The notes under the pieces: model-generated
Seen by the model: the letters and a program-made list of their open reading frames with translations, nothing else
What the model was told of the DNA's origin: nothing
Database searches by the model: none
Position numbers and translations under genes: made by a program
DNA from: JABSQH01 sp965230015
Lineage (GTDB): Bacteria; Actinomycetota; Acidimicrobiia; Acidimicrobiales; Ilumatobacteraceae
Reading direction: 5' to 3'
Length of the DNA stretch: 64,000 bases
Assembly: GCA_965230015.1 (NCBI GenBank)
Contig: CBDDKF010000022.1
Coordinates: 58,993-122,992, forward strand
Part shown: positions 9,599 to 16,987 of the stretch, piece by piece
How the letters are laid out: the number at the start of each line of letters is the position of its first letter
How positions within the stretch are numbered: the first letter of the stretch is position 1

Positions 9599-10591
9599 TT
9601 AGTTCGCCGGCGTGAAGATGCCGGTCAGCAGGCGGTCGGTGACGAGTGCGCCGTTGCCGCCGTCGCACACCAGGTGGTAGTCGACGGTGGTGTCGGCATC
9701 GATCGCAAACCGTGCCGTGCCGGCCACGCTGCCGTCGACGCCGAATGCGTCCACGTACTCCTGGATGTAGCCGGGAACGATCGCGCTGTCGAACGTGCCG
9801 ATCGAGCATTGCACTTCGTCGCTCGGAGCCACGTTGCTCAGTCGGGCTTGAGAGTTCAAGGTGACGTGTCCGGCGACGGGTGCGGTGACCTGCACGGTGG
9901 CCACCGATGTGGCGTTCGTGATGTCGGTCGCGACGAGTACCAGCGGTGCGCTCGACACGCTGAATGGCTGACTGCCCGACATCGTCTCGACCGCAGCGCG
10001 CAGCTCGGCGAGCTCGCCCGAGGTGTAGTAGCCGACGATGTCGGCGAGCACGTCGACGGTGCCGTTCTGGTTGAACAGCTTGACCTTGCCGTCGGGCGAG
10101 AGCTTCACGTCGACCTTGTTCGGCGTCGGCGACTGACCGGCGGTCCAGTTGAGGCTCGAGGCGTTGGGTACCTCGGTGACATCGGCGGGGAACACCCGCA
10201 GGTTCGAGGCTGCTGTGCCGTTGGCAACGGTCACGTTCATGGCGACCGCAACTGCGTCGTTGGGGATCGTGCAGTCACCGACGGCGCCGGTGATCTGTTG
10301 TACGTGGGTCTCGCCGGGGCCGAGCGGGGTCTTCTTGCCGCCAGCGGGTTCGAACCCAGCGCGGAAGTCGAACACGCGACAGTTGGCGACAGGTACGTAG
10401 GTCGACTCCTCGTCGCCGGGAGCGGCGTCGGCCGACCAGGTCTGGGCCATGGTGATCGAGGCGACGATGGTGATCATCGCGCCGGCGATCATCCAGATCA
10501 CCCTTTGTAAGGGGGAGTGGTGCAAGGGTGAGTGGTGCAAGCGTGAGTGGACAGGAGCAGCGGGGTTCGGCAGTGCGTTCGTGGTCATCAT
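9599..10591 (-). CDS. Membrane-anchored surface protein, tandem paralogue 1 of 5
   Basis: 330 residues. A short cytoplasmic N-terminus and a membrane segment (about 31-50, VIWMIAGAMITIVASITMAQ) precede SADAAPGDE, the start of the exported part. About 60-195 is the domain shared by all five paralogues: YVPxxxCRxFDxR, GGKKTPLGPGET, QQITGAVGDCTIPN, NVTVANGT, SNLRVFP, PNKVDVKLSP and DIVGYYT. This resembles a beta domain repeated in many actinobacterial surface proteins (NVT...SNLN...ADVVGYF). The C-terminal domain (about 205-330) is diverged but keeps a Cys pair (VQCSIG, HLVCDGG). Function unknown. The start is ATG-ATG behind GAAGGA; the second ATG (10588) has better spacing. It is the last copy of the array in the direction of transcription. 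Confidence 0.85.
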   Translation of the reverse strand: MMTTNALPNPAAPVHSRLHHSPLHHSPLQRVIWMIAGAMITIVASITMAQTWSADAAPGDEESTYVPVANCRVFDFRAGFEPAGGKKTPLGPGETHVQQITGAVGDCTIPNDAVAVAMNVTVANGTAASNLRVFPADVTEVPNASSLNWTAGQSPTPNKVDVKLSPDGKVKLFNQNGTVDVLADIVGYYTSGELAELRAAVETMSGSQPFSVSSAPLVLVATDITNATSVATVQVTAPVAGHVTLNSQARLSNVAPSDEVQCSIGTFDSAIVPGYIQEYVDAFGVDGSVAGTARFAIDADTTVDYHLVCDGGNGALVTDRLLTGIFTPAN

Positions 10592-10631
10592 GTGTCCTTC
10601 GTCGTTGGACGGTCCCTGGCGAGACCGGACG

Positions 10632-10668
10632 GTGCGTCGTCCGTCATGGTTCCTGACGGACGACGCAC
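10632..10668. terminator. Perfect 15-bp stem-loop between paralogues 1 and 2
   Basis: GTGCGTCGTCCGTCA and its exact reverse complement are separated by 7 nt. It lies 53 nt past the stop of paralogue 2 and overlaps the CGTCAGG element of the paralogue 1 promoter. It could end transcription of paralogue 2, act as an operator for paralogue 1, or both. Confidence 0.5.
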
Positions 10669-10680
10669 CACTCCCTTACG
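10652..10680 (-). promoter_or_regulatory. ECF-sigma-like promoter, paralogue 1
   Basis: On the minus strand CGTAAGG (10680-10674), 15 nt, then CGTCAGG (10658-10652), about 60 nt before the start codon. The same two boxes with the same 15-nt gap precede paralogues 2, 4 and 5. A CGTC-type -10 is typical of ECF sigma factor promoters. Confidence 0.65.
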
Positions 10681-10720
10681 CGTGTGACCCCGCCGATCGA
10701 ACGGGCGGATCGACGGTCGG

Positions 10721-11683
10721 TCAGCTCGTCGCTGGGGTGAAGGTCGCGTTGAGCGTGCGCCCAAACACGGTGCCACCCAGACCGTTCTCCATGCACACGA
10801 GGAACACGGCCACCACCGCACCCTCGGGAACATCGAATGAGCGCGTTCCGGCGAGGCTGCCCGTGGTCGGGCCGGTGCCCTCGAACCGTTGTTCATATCC
10901 GTCGGTCATCGAGTTCTGCAGCAGCTCGATCGAGCATCGAACCTCCATACCGGCGTCGTTCTGCCGGACTTGGGCATGGGAGTGGACGGTGATCTTGCCG
11001 TCGACGGGCGCCTCCAGTTTGACCTCGGCGACCTTCTTCGGCGTGGGGTCGACGAACGTTCCGGTGACGGGATTCTGATGATCAGACACTGCGAACGGCT
11101 GGCTTCGCAGCAGGTGCTCGACGTTCTGGTTGAGCTCCTGCAGCGTTTCGCTGGTGTAGTACCCGACGATGTCGCCGATCACGTCGACGGTGCCGTTCTG
11201 GTTGTAGATGTTGATGGTGCCGGCGGGCGACAGTTTCACGTCGACCTTGTTCGGCGTGGGCGAGTCGCCGGGCAACCAGTTGAGGTTCGACACGGTCGGC
11301 ACGGTCATCACGTCGCCCGGGAACACCCGCAGGTTCGACTGGGCGGTGCCGTTGGCGACGGTGACGTTCATCGCCACCCCGACTGCGGTGTTGGGGATCG
11401 TGCAGTCGCCGACGGCGCCGGTGATCTGCTGCGTGTAGGTCTCGCCGGCGCCGAGTGGCGACTTCTTGCCGCCGGCCGGTGGCTCACCTTCACGGAAGTC
11501 GAACGCTCGGCAACTGGGGATCGGCACGTAGGTCGCGTCGTCGTCACCGGGCGCGGCGTCGGCCGACCACGCCTGCGAGAAGGCGAGGCTGGCGATGACG
11601 GCGAGCATCATGCCGGCCGCGATCCAGATCCCTTTCTGCACGGGCGAGGTCGTCGAGTGGTCGAGAGAAGTGGTGGTGGTCAT
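10721..11683 (-). CDS. Membrane-anchored surface protein, tandem paralogue 2 of 5
   Basis: 320 residues from the ATG at 11683 (MTTTTSLDHSTTS), chosen because GAAAGG lies 9 nt upstream; an in-frame upstream ATG at 11791 has no such site. It has the N-in membrane anchor (GIWIAAGMMLAVIASLAFSQ), SADAAPGDDDATYVPIPSC, the shared beta domain with its Cys pair (SCRAFDFR, GDCTIPN), then a diverged C-terminal domain with a second Cys pair (EVRCSIEL, VFLVCMEN). The N-terminal half is far more conserved among copies than the C-terminal half. The role is unknown; the architecture suggests an exported binding or matrix protein. Confidence 0.85.
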   Translation of the reverse strand: MTTTTSLDHSTTSPVQKGIWIAAGMMLAVIASLAFSQAWSADAAPGDDDATYVPIPSCRAFDFREGEPPAGGKKSPLGAGETYTQQITGAVGDCTIPNTAVGVAMNVTVANGTAQSNLRVFPGDVMTVPTVSNLNWLPGDSPTPNKVDVKLSPAGTINIYNQNGTVDVIGDIVGYYTSETLQELNQNVEHLLRSQPFAVSDHQNPVTGTFVDPTPKKVAEVKLEAPVDGKITVHSHAQVRQNDAGMEVRCSIELLQNSMTDGYEQRFEGTGPTTGSLAGTRSFDVPEGAVVAVFLVCMENGLGGTVFGRTLNATFTPATS

Positions 11684-11738
11684 TGGTCGTGCCTTTCGTC
11701 GTTTCGCTCGGTGGCGGTGCGGCTGCGCCGTCACCCGT

Positions 11739-11767
11739 CCTGACGAACGTGGTCCGCCGCCCTTACG
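11739..11767 (-). promoter_or_regulatory. ECF-sigma-like promoter, paralogue 2
   Basis: CGTAAGG (11767-11761), 15 nt, CGTCAGG (11745-11739) on the minus strand, 55 nt before the start. Same boxes and gap as the other three sites. Confidence 0.65.
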
Positions 11768-11794
11768 CACGAGCGCACAAACGAGACTCACGGC

Positions 11795-11829
11795 GGGCCG
11801 GCGCCTTCTGCACGTGAAGGCACCGGCCC
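11795..11829 (-). terminator. Terminator hairpin after paralogue 3
   Basis: 14-nt arms (GGGCCGGCGCCTTC / GAAGGCACCGGCCC, one mismatch) with a 7-nt loop, 53 nt past the stop of paralogue 3 and before the promoter of paralogue 2. There is no T-run, as is usual for GC-rich actinobacterial hairpins. Confidence 0.6.
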
Positions 11830-11881
11830 CTCTCCGAATGGAGTCCGGCGTGATGTCAGTGGTGGTTGCGCAGCGCCGGTC

Positions 11882-12856
11882 TCACGGCAGCGGACTGAAC
11901 GACGCGGTCAACGACACTGCGCCAACGGTGCCGTCGGCGCCGCCACCGCCTTCGATGCACACGAGATGGAACGTGCGGGTTTCACCCGCGGCGAGTTGGA
12001 AGGCGCGATGTCCGGCGATGCTGCCGAACTTCGAGTGGTCGTCTGCTTCGTAGCGCTGCAGGTGCGCCATGTCGATGTTGACGGAGTCGTTGATGAAGCA
12101 CGACACGGTGGAACCTGGCACGACCTGGCCCACGACGGCACTCGAGTGCACGACGACGTCGCCGGCAACCGGTGCCGTCACCGTCACGTCGAGGATCGAC
12201 AGCGGCGCCACGACCAGCGGTGTCAGCGGGATCGGATTGGCTGTCTCGGTCACGCTGAACGGCAGGCTGTCGAACAGCTGCTCGACGTTCTGGTTGAGCT
12301 CCTGCAGCGACTCGCTGGTGTAGTACCCGACGATGTCGCCGATCACGTCGACGTTGCCGTTCTGGTTGTAGAGGTTGATCGTGCCGGCTGGCGACAGCTT
12401 CACGTCGACTTTGTTCGGTGTCGGCGAGTCGCCGGGCATCCAGTTGAGGTTCGACACGGTCGGTGCCGTCGGCAGGTCACCCGGGAACACGCGCAGGTTC
12501 GACTGTGCGGTGCCGTTGGCGACGGTGATGTTCATCGCCACACCGACTGCGGTGTTCGGGATCGAGCAGTCGCCGACGGCGCCGGTGATCTGTTGGGTGT
12601 GGGTTTGGTTCGGGCCGAGCGGGGTCTTCTTTCCGCCGCCGGGCAGCTGGCCCGGTCGGGTGTCGAAGGCGCGGCAGTTGGGGATCGGTACGTAGGTGGC
12701 GTCGTCGTCGCCGGGGGCGGCGGTGGCCGACCAGGCTTGCGAGAAGGCGAGGCTGGCGATGACGGCGAGCATCATGCCGGCCGCGATCCAGATCGCCTTC
12801 TGCAGCGGCGAGATGCTCGCTCGGCGGAGCGTGCCGGTGGGCATGGGAGTGGACAT
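11882..12856 (-). CDS. Membrane-anchored surface protein, tandem paralogue 3 of 5
   Basis: 324 residues; the ATG follows GAAAGGAATCATTCC. Same plan as its neighbours: membrane segment AIWIAAGMMLAVIASLAFSQ, linker with SATAAPGDDD, shared beta domain (NCRAFDTR, GDCSIPN, SNLNWMPG, DIVGYYT), then a diverged C-terminal domain with Cys pair TVSCFIND / FHLVCIEGG. Unlike the other four it lacks the CGTAAGG-N15-CGTCAGG motif upstream. Only 126 nt with a strong hairpin separate it from paralogue 4, so it may be expressed by read-through from that gene. Function unknown. Confidence 0.85.
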   Translation of the reverse strand: MSTPMPTGTLRRASISPLQKAIWIAAGMMLAVIASLAFSQAWSATAAPGDDDATYVPIPNCRAFDTRPGQLPGGGKKTPLGPNQTHTQQITGAVGDCSIPNTAVGVAMNITVANGTAQSNLRVFPGDLPTAPTVSNLNWMPGDSPTPNKVDVKLSPAGTINLYNQNGNVDVIGDIVGYYTSESLQELNQNVEQLFDSLPFSVTETANPIPLTPLVVAPLSILDVTVTAPVAGDVVVHSSAVVGQVVPGSTVSCFINDSVNIDMAHLQRYEADDHSKFGSIAGHRAFQLAAGETRTFHLVCIEGGGGADGTVGAVSLTASFSPLP

Positions 12857-12904
12857 TGGAATGATTCCTTTCAGGCGGGTGGTGGCGAGTGGTTGAGCGG
12901 GGGT

Positions 12905-12948
12905 GATCCGGTGGTCGGTCCCCGTCGCCTGCGGGGACCGACCGGATC
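12905..12948 (-). terminator. Hairpin between paralogues 4 and 3
   Basis: GGTCGGTCCCC and its exact reverse complement, extended outward by GATCCG / CGGATC, lie 35 nt past the stop of paralogue 4. It is a terminator or attenuator; paralogue 3 has no visible promoter of its own type beyond it. Confidence 0.55.
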
Positions 12949-12982
12949 GTGGGTGAGTGGTGCGGTGCGTTCGCCGTCCCGA

Positions 12983-13957
12983 TCAGGGAGCGGGCGTGAA
13001 CGTGGCGGTCATCGATCGCTCGACGATCTCGCCGCCGTCGACGGGGCCTTCCTGGCAGAGCAGGTAGTAGGTCTGCGTCGCCCCAGCGGTGATCGGGTAC
13101 GTGCGGGTGCCGCTGACGCTGCCCCAGGCACCGTTGTCGTCCGCTTCGAACCGTTGGCCGTACTTGAAGTCGGTCATGGTCGAGTCGGACAGGTAGCAGA
13201 ACACGTCCTGGCTGGCCTCGGTGTGGCCCACCTCGGAGTGCGAGTCGATGGTCACGTTGCCGTCGACCGGTGCGGTGATCTCGACGCTGAGTTGCTCGGT
13301 GGGAGCGCCGACCAGTGGATCGGGCGTGGTCGTCATGTTCTCGCTCGTCACCACGAACGGGAGGCTGTCGAACAGCTGCTCGACGTTCTGGTTGAGCTCC
13401 TGGAGCGACTCGCTGGTGTAGTAGCCGACGATGTCGCCGATCACGTCGACGTTGCCGTTCTGGTTGTAGAGGTTGATCGTGCCGGCGGGCGACAGCTTCA
13501 CGTCGACCTTGTTCGGCGTGGGCGAATCGCCCGGCAGCCAGTTGAGGTTCGACACGGTCGGCACGTTGTCGACGTTGCCGGGGTACACGCGCAGGTTCGA
13601 CTGTGCGGTTCCGTTGGCGACGGTGACGTTCATCGCCACACCGACCGCGGTGTTGGGGATGGCGCAGTCGCCGACGGCGCCCGTGATCTGCTGGGTGTAG
13701 ATCTCGCCAGGTCCGAGCGGGGTCTTCTTGCCGCCGGCCGGGAGTTCGCCTTCGCGGAAGTCGAAGGCGCGGCAGTTGGGGATCGGTACATAGGTGGCGT
13801 CGTCGTCGCCGGGGGCGGCGTTTGCCGACCAGGCTTGCGAGAACGCCAGGGAAGCGATCGCGGCGAGCATCACGCCGGCGGCGATCCAGATGGCCTTCTG
13901 CAGTGGCGAGGTCGACGACCGCTGTACTGCAGACGGTGGGAGGGTGGTGGCGGACAT
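12983..13957 (-). CDS. Membrane-anchored surface protein, tandem paralogue 4 of 5
   Basis: 324 residues; the ATG follows GAAAGGAATCCCTCAA. Membrane segment AIWIAAGVMLAAIASLAFSQ, SANAAPGDDD linker, shared beta domain (NCRAFDFR, GDCAIPN, YNQNGNVDVIGDIVGYYT), then the diverged domain with Cys pair DVFCYLSD / YYLLCQEG. The central stretch from SPAGTINLYNQNG to LNQNVEQLFDSLPF is nearly the same as in paralogue 3, which points to a recent duplication or gene conversion between these two. Function unknown. Confidence 0.85.
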   Translation of the reverse strand: MSATTLPPSAVQRSSTSPLQKAIWIAAGVMLAAIASLAFSQAWSANAAPGDDDATYVPIPNCRAFDFREGELPAGGKKTPLGPGEIYTQQITGAVGDCAIPNTAVGVAMNVTVANGTAQSNLRVYPGNVDNVPTVSNLNWLPGDSPTPNKVDVKLSPAGTINLYNQNGNVDVIGDIVGYYTSESLQELNQNVEQLFDSLPFVVTSENMTTTPDPLVGAPTEQLSVEITAPVDGNVTIDSHSEVGHTEASQDVFCYLSDSTMTDFKYGQRFEADDNGAWGSVSGTRTYPITAGATQTYYLLCQEGPVDGGEIVERSMTATFTPAP

Positions 13958-14009
13958 TTGAGGGATTCCTTTCGGGGTTGTGAGTGGTGTGGTGGTGTGT
14001 TCCGGGCGT

Positions 14010-14038
14010 CCTGACGGATGCCCCCGAGTGCCCTTACG
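14010..14038 (-). promoter_or_regulatory. ECF-sigma-like promoter, paralogue 4
   Basis: CGTAAGG (14038-14032), 15 nt, CGTCAGG (14016-14010) on the minus strand, 52 nt before the start codon. Confidence 0.65.
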
Positions 14039-14083
14039 CGTGTCGGGTACTTCTTTTGTCGACTTCTTCTGCGCCCGGACGCG

Positions 14084-14115
14084 CCGATGCCCCCACCCGA
14101 AGGTGAGGGCATCGG
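14084..14115 (-). terminator. Terminator hairpin after paralogue 5
   Basis: 14-nt arms with one mismatch (CCGATGCCCCCACC / GGTGAGGGCATCGG). On the transcribed minus strand the loop reads C(UUCG)G, a very stable tetraloop. It lies 90 nt past the stop of paralogue 5. Confidence 0.65.
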
Positions 14116-14205
14116 TTCGGGTCAGTGACCCGGGTTCCCGCCAGGGAATCGTGTGATCTCGGGCGAGTGACGGGCTCGGTAACCGAGATCAATGCGGGCG
14201 CAGGG

Positions 14206-15195
14206 TCAGGACACGTCGGCCGTGAACACTGCGGTGAGGGTGCGGCTCTGGGCGATGCCGCCGTCGTTGAACTCCAGGCACGACAGGCCGTACTCGACGG
14301 TCTGGCCGGCAGCGATGTCGAAGGTGCGCACGTTGGCGATGTTCGAGAATTCGAACCCGCCGCTCGCCTGGAACGTCTGCAGGTGCGAATCCGACACCAT
14401 CAGGCCATCTTCGATCGAGCAGGCGACGAGCCCGTTGCCGGTGTGGTTGACCTGTGTCTGTGACGTCAGCGTGACCTGACCATCGACCGGGGCGGTGACG
14501 GTCACCGAGGCGAGCTGCTGCGGGCCGGCGTCGAGTGCGTCGCCCGGAGCGTTCTCGACGTGGTCGGTGACGACGAACGAGCGGCTGTTCAGCAGCAGCT
14601 CCACGTTCTGGTTGAGCTCTTGGAGTGTTTCGCTGGTGTAGTAGCCGACGATGTCACCGACGACGTCGACGGTGCCGTTCTGGTTGTAGATCTTGACTTT
14701 GCCGTCGGGCGACAGCTTCACATCGACTTTGTTCGGCAGTGGTGCCATGCCAGGAACCCAGTTGAGGTTCGACACGGTCGGGACCTCAACGACGTCGGCG
14801 GGGAACACCCGCAGGTTCGATGGTGCGGTGCCGTTGGCGACGGTGACGTTCATCGCCACGCCGACGGCGGTGTTCGGGATGGTGCAGTCGCCGACTGCGC
14901 CAGTGATCTGTTGGACGTAGGTCTCGCCGGCGCCGAGCGGGCTCTTCTTCCCGCCGGCCGGCGGCTGATCGGGTCGGAAGTCGAAGGCGCGACAGCTCGG
15001 GATCGGTACGTACGTGGCGTCGTCGTCGCCGGGGGCGGCGTCCGCTGACCAGGCCTGCGACATGGTGAGCGAGGCGATGATCGCCAGCATCATGCCGGCG
15101 GCGATCCAGATGAACTTCTGCAGGGGCGAGGTGGTGGAGCGATCGAGTGAGAGGGGGCTGGCGGGGATGTCGTCGGTGTTCAGTTCGTGGTTCAT
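14206..15195 (-). CDS. Membrane-anchored surface protein, tandem paralogue 5 of 5
   Basis: 329 residues from the ATG at 15195 (MNHELNTDD), chosen because GAAAGGA stands 9 nt before it; the longer in-frame start at 15258 lacks a site and would overlap the promoter. N-terminal anchor FIWIAAGMMLAIIASLTMSQ, SADAAPGDDD linker, shared beta domain (SCRAFDFR, GDCTIPN, SNLNWVPG, DIVGYYT), then a diverged domain with Cys pair LVACSIED / YGLSCLEF. It is the first copy of the array. Function unknown. Confidence 0.85.
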   Translation of the reverse strand: MNHELNTDDIPASPLSLDRSTTSPLQKFIWIAAGMMLAIIASLTMSQAWSADAAPGDDDATYVPIPSCRAFDFRPDQPPAGGKKSPLGAGETYVQQITGAVGDCTIPNTAVGVAMNVTVANGTAPSNLRVFPADVVEVPTVSNLNWVPGMAPLPNKVDVKLSPDGKVKIYNQNGTVDVVGDIVGYYTSETLQELNQNVELLLNSRSFVVTDHVENAPGDALDAGPQQLASVTVTAPVDGQVTLTSQTQVNHTGNGLVACSIEDGLMVSDSHLQTFQASGGFEFSNIANVRTFDIAAGQTVEYGLSCLEFNDGGIAQSRTLTAVFTADVS

Positions 15196-15261
15196 CGTGG
15201 GGGTCCTTTCGGGTTGCTGGCCCCGATCGGGACCCGACGGTGCACCGTGCGCCGTCACCCT

Positions 15262-15290
15262 CCTGACGGCCGACCCGTAGCCGCCTTACG
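15262..15290 (-). promoter_or_regulatory. ECF-sigma-like promoter, paralogue 5
   Basis: CGTAAGG (15290-15284), 15 nt, CGTCAGG (15268-15262) on the minus strand, 66 nt before the chosen start. Confidence 0.65.
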
Positions 15291-15335
15291 CGCGACGACA
15301 GAGATTTCTCGCGAGACCCGAGATTGTCGCCACTC

Positions 15336-15368
15336 AGGCGCGAGGCGCCTGGAATCCCCGGGATTCGT
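15336..15368. repeat. Dispersed GC-rich palindromic repeat, family A copy 1
   Basis: GGCGCGAGGCGCCTGGAATC followed by CCCGGGATT matches 34816-34844 with one difference in 29 nt. It belongs to the family also seen at 16855-16985, 52904-52943 and 57618-57745. Confidence 0.6.
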
Positions 15369-15418
15369 GAATGACGAGACCGCCGGCGGGCGACGGTGAG
15401 GTCGCTACGATCGCCGCC

Positions 15419-15832
15419 GTGACGGCCTACCGCTTCTTGTCCGACGACTGGTTGACCGCGATCGCCGAACTGCGTCTGGAGTACACCGAGACCGCAGCCG
15501 ACGACCCCAACGCGGTCACGGTGAACTACACGATCACCAACGTCCCGTTTGGTGCGCCGACACGCGAGTTCCACTCGGAGTACGGACGCACCTACTGGGC
15601 GGCGGGTCACGTCGACGCGCCGACGGTGTCGGTGAACACCGACTATCACACGATGCAGACGATCTATCGCGACCGCTCGCCGGCACTCGACGCGCTCACC
15701 CGTGGCGCGGAAACCGGATCGGTGGTCGTCGAAGGTGCGGGTCTGGATGCCTACGCCGCCGCGATTCGCGCGGAGTACGGAAATCCGAAGCTCGCCGAGT
15801 TGCTCGATCGCGAGAACGACCTCACGGCCTAA
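15419..15832 (+). CDS. SCP2 sterol-carrier-like protein
   Basis: 137 residues. The GTG start is chosen because TACGAT (15406-15411) ends 7 nt before it, the leaderless promoter pattern seen often in this window; an upstream ATG (15371) would lie before that box. The order FLSDDWLTAI, VNYTITNVPFG, VSVNTDYHTMQTIYRD and GSVVVEGAGLD matches the small SCP2-like proteins of actinobacteria, which hold hydrophobic ligands such as acyl-CoA or sterols in a pocket. No partner enzyme is adjacent. The family call is moderate. Confidence 0.65.
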   Translation: MTAYRFLSDDWLTAIAELRLEYTETAADDPNAVTVNYTITNVPFGAPTREFHSEYGRTYWAAGHVDAPTVSVNTDYHTMQTIYRDRSPALDALTRGAETGSVVVEGAGLDAYAAAIRAEYGNPKLAELLDRENDLTA

Positions 15833-15860
15833 CGAACCGTCCGGAGGTTCGCGGGCCCGG

Positions 15861-15933
15861 TGGTCGAGACCGGCGTCGATCCGGTGACCTTCCGCTTTTC
15901 AGGCGGACGCTCTGCCAACTGAGCTACTCGACC
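15861..15933 (-). tRNA. tRNA-Phe (GAA)
   Basis: Cloverleaf on the minus strand: acceptor GGTCGAG / CTCGACC, D arm GCTCAGTTGGCAGAGC, anticodon stem TCCGC with loop CTGAAAA (anticodon GAA), T loop ATCGACG. CCA is not encoded. It is last in a Glu-Asp-Phe cluster. Confidence 0.93.
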
Positions 15934-15978
15934 GTGAGAGAGCTGCTCCGCACCCAGTGCGGTGTGCCCTCACAGGAC

Positions 15979-16006
15979 GGCCATGCACCGGCTTCGGTGC
16001 ATGGCC
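15979..16006. repeat. 12-bp perfect hairpin between tRNA-Asp and tRNA-Phe
   Basis: GGCCATGCACCG and its exact reverse complement with a 4-nt loop lie just after tRNA-Asp. It is probably a processing signal or partial terminator within the tRNA transcript. Confidence 0.5.
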
Positions 16007-16015
16007 ATCGTGTGG

Positions 16016-16090
16016 CGGTCCCGACGGGATTTGAACCCGCGGCCTCCGGCTTGACAGGCCGGCGTGAACTCCAGACTTCACCACGGGACC
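16016..16090 (-). tRNA. tRNA-Asp (GTC)
   Basis: Acceptor GGTCCCG / CGGGACC with G73, D stem GTGA / TCAC, anticodon stem CCGGC with loop CTGTCAA (anticodon GTC), T loop TTCAAAT. 75 nt, CCA not encoded. Confidence 0.93.
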
Positions 16091-16148
16091 AGCTCGACGC
16101 AGTGTGCTGTGGGCGCACTGCCTCGTATGTATGACGCACGAGGCGTCG

Positions 16149-16221
16149 CACCCCCAACGGGATTCGAACCCGTGCCGCCACCTTGAAAGGGTGGTGTCCT
16201 AGGCCACTAGACGATGGGGGC
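16149..16221 (-). tRNA. tRNA-Glu (TTC)
   Basis: Acceptor GCCCCCA / TGGGGGT (first pair G-T) with G73, anticodon stem CCACC with loop CTTTCAA (anticodon TTC), T loop TTCGAAT. 73 nt. It is first in the Glu-Asp-Phe order common in actinobacteria. Confidence 0.93.
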
Positions 16222-16310
16222 CTGTACGGCTTGGCCGCGTCTCGTTGAGAGCGACCCGAATCTAGCAGCGCCGCCACCGTGATCCACCGGCCGTTGTGTG
16301 TGTTCGGCGG

Positions 16311-16808
16311 TTACGCGCTCGGCGCCGGTTCGGGGGCACCAAACGGGTCGCGGTCGGTGCGTTCCGCTTTGGCCCGCAGCTCGGCGGGGACCACCGGGGC
16401 CAACATGCCGTAGGGCGCCGCGTTGTACAGATGATGGATCCGGTGCGCGTCGGCAAGCCGTTCGAGTGGCGCGATCGGCCGCCGGAACAGCGGGATCCGG
16501 CGGTGGATGTACACGTCGTGCACGAGCGCGTATGCGGCGCCGTACAGGGTGATGCCGATGCCGGCAGGCACGAGTGCGCTCAGCTGGTCGATGTTGAATC
16601 CGGCCCACAGCCCGAGCAGCACGATCCCCGCGAAGAACACCGGGAACCAGTCGTTGCGCTCCCACCCCGATGTCGGCCGGGCGCGGTGATGGCTGCGGTG
16701 CAGCCACTCGCCGACGCCGTGCATGATCCAGCGGTGCGTGGCGGCCGTGATCGGCTCCATCGCCACGAACGCGACGATCATCACCAGTACGAATCCGCCG
16801 AATTGCAC
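16311..16808 (-). CDS. crtZ: Beta-carotene hydroxylase-like di-iron membrane enzyme
   Basis: 165 residues from the GTG at 16808, chosen because TAGTGT ends 7 nt upstream; a GTG at 16817 would sit inside that box. It has the His clusters of the fatty-acid/carotene hydroxylase family: HRWIMH, LHRSHH, HDVYIHRR and HRIHH, which hold two irons, and hydrophobic helices near residues 3-20, 55-75 and 80-98. CrtZ adds 3-hydroxyls to beta-ionone rings. No other carotenoid gene is in the window. It is transcribed toward the tRNA cluster. Confidence 0.85.
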   Translation of the reverse strand: MQFGGFVLVMIVAFVAMEPITAATHRWIMHGVGEWLHRSHHRARPTSGWERNDWFPVFFAGIVLLGLWAGFNIDQLSALVPAGIGITLYGAAYALVHDVYIHRRIPLFRRPIAPLERLADAHRIHHLYNAAPYGMLAPVVPAELRAKAERTDRDPFGAPEPAPSA

Positions 16809-16854
16809 GATCAGCACACTACTCCGGCTCCGCCTGGGCGGTCCTGGCCACCGA

Positions 16855-16985
16855 AATTGTGACGATTTCGCGCGCCTGCCGCGCGCCTTCTCCAGAATTT
16901 CCGCGAGAGGTCGGCCGCGTCGCCGAGTTTCAGTCGATATCGCGCGCCTCGCGCGCGAAATCGCCAGAATTTCGGCAGGGATCGA
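16855..16985. repeat. Dispersed palindromic repeat, family A, two tandem units
   Basis: Two units of the form TCGCGCGCC-TxGCGCGCG followed by CTCCAGAATTTCCG or CGCCAGAATTTCGG fill most of the gap between crtZ and the next gene. They match the units at 52904-52943 (inverted) and 57618-57745. Confidence 0.6.
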
Positions 16986-16987
16986 CG

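Noticed and set aside
11966..14014. Plus-strand 682-codon reading frame with repeats
   Set aside because: Its internal repeats only mirror the two paralogues on the other strand.
10652..15290. ECF sigma factor gene next to the array
   Set aside because: No sigma-70 region 2/4 protein could be found anywhere in the window.
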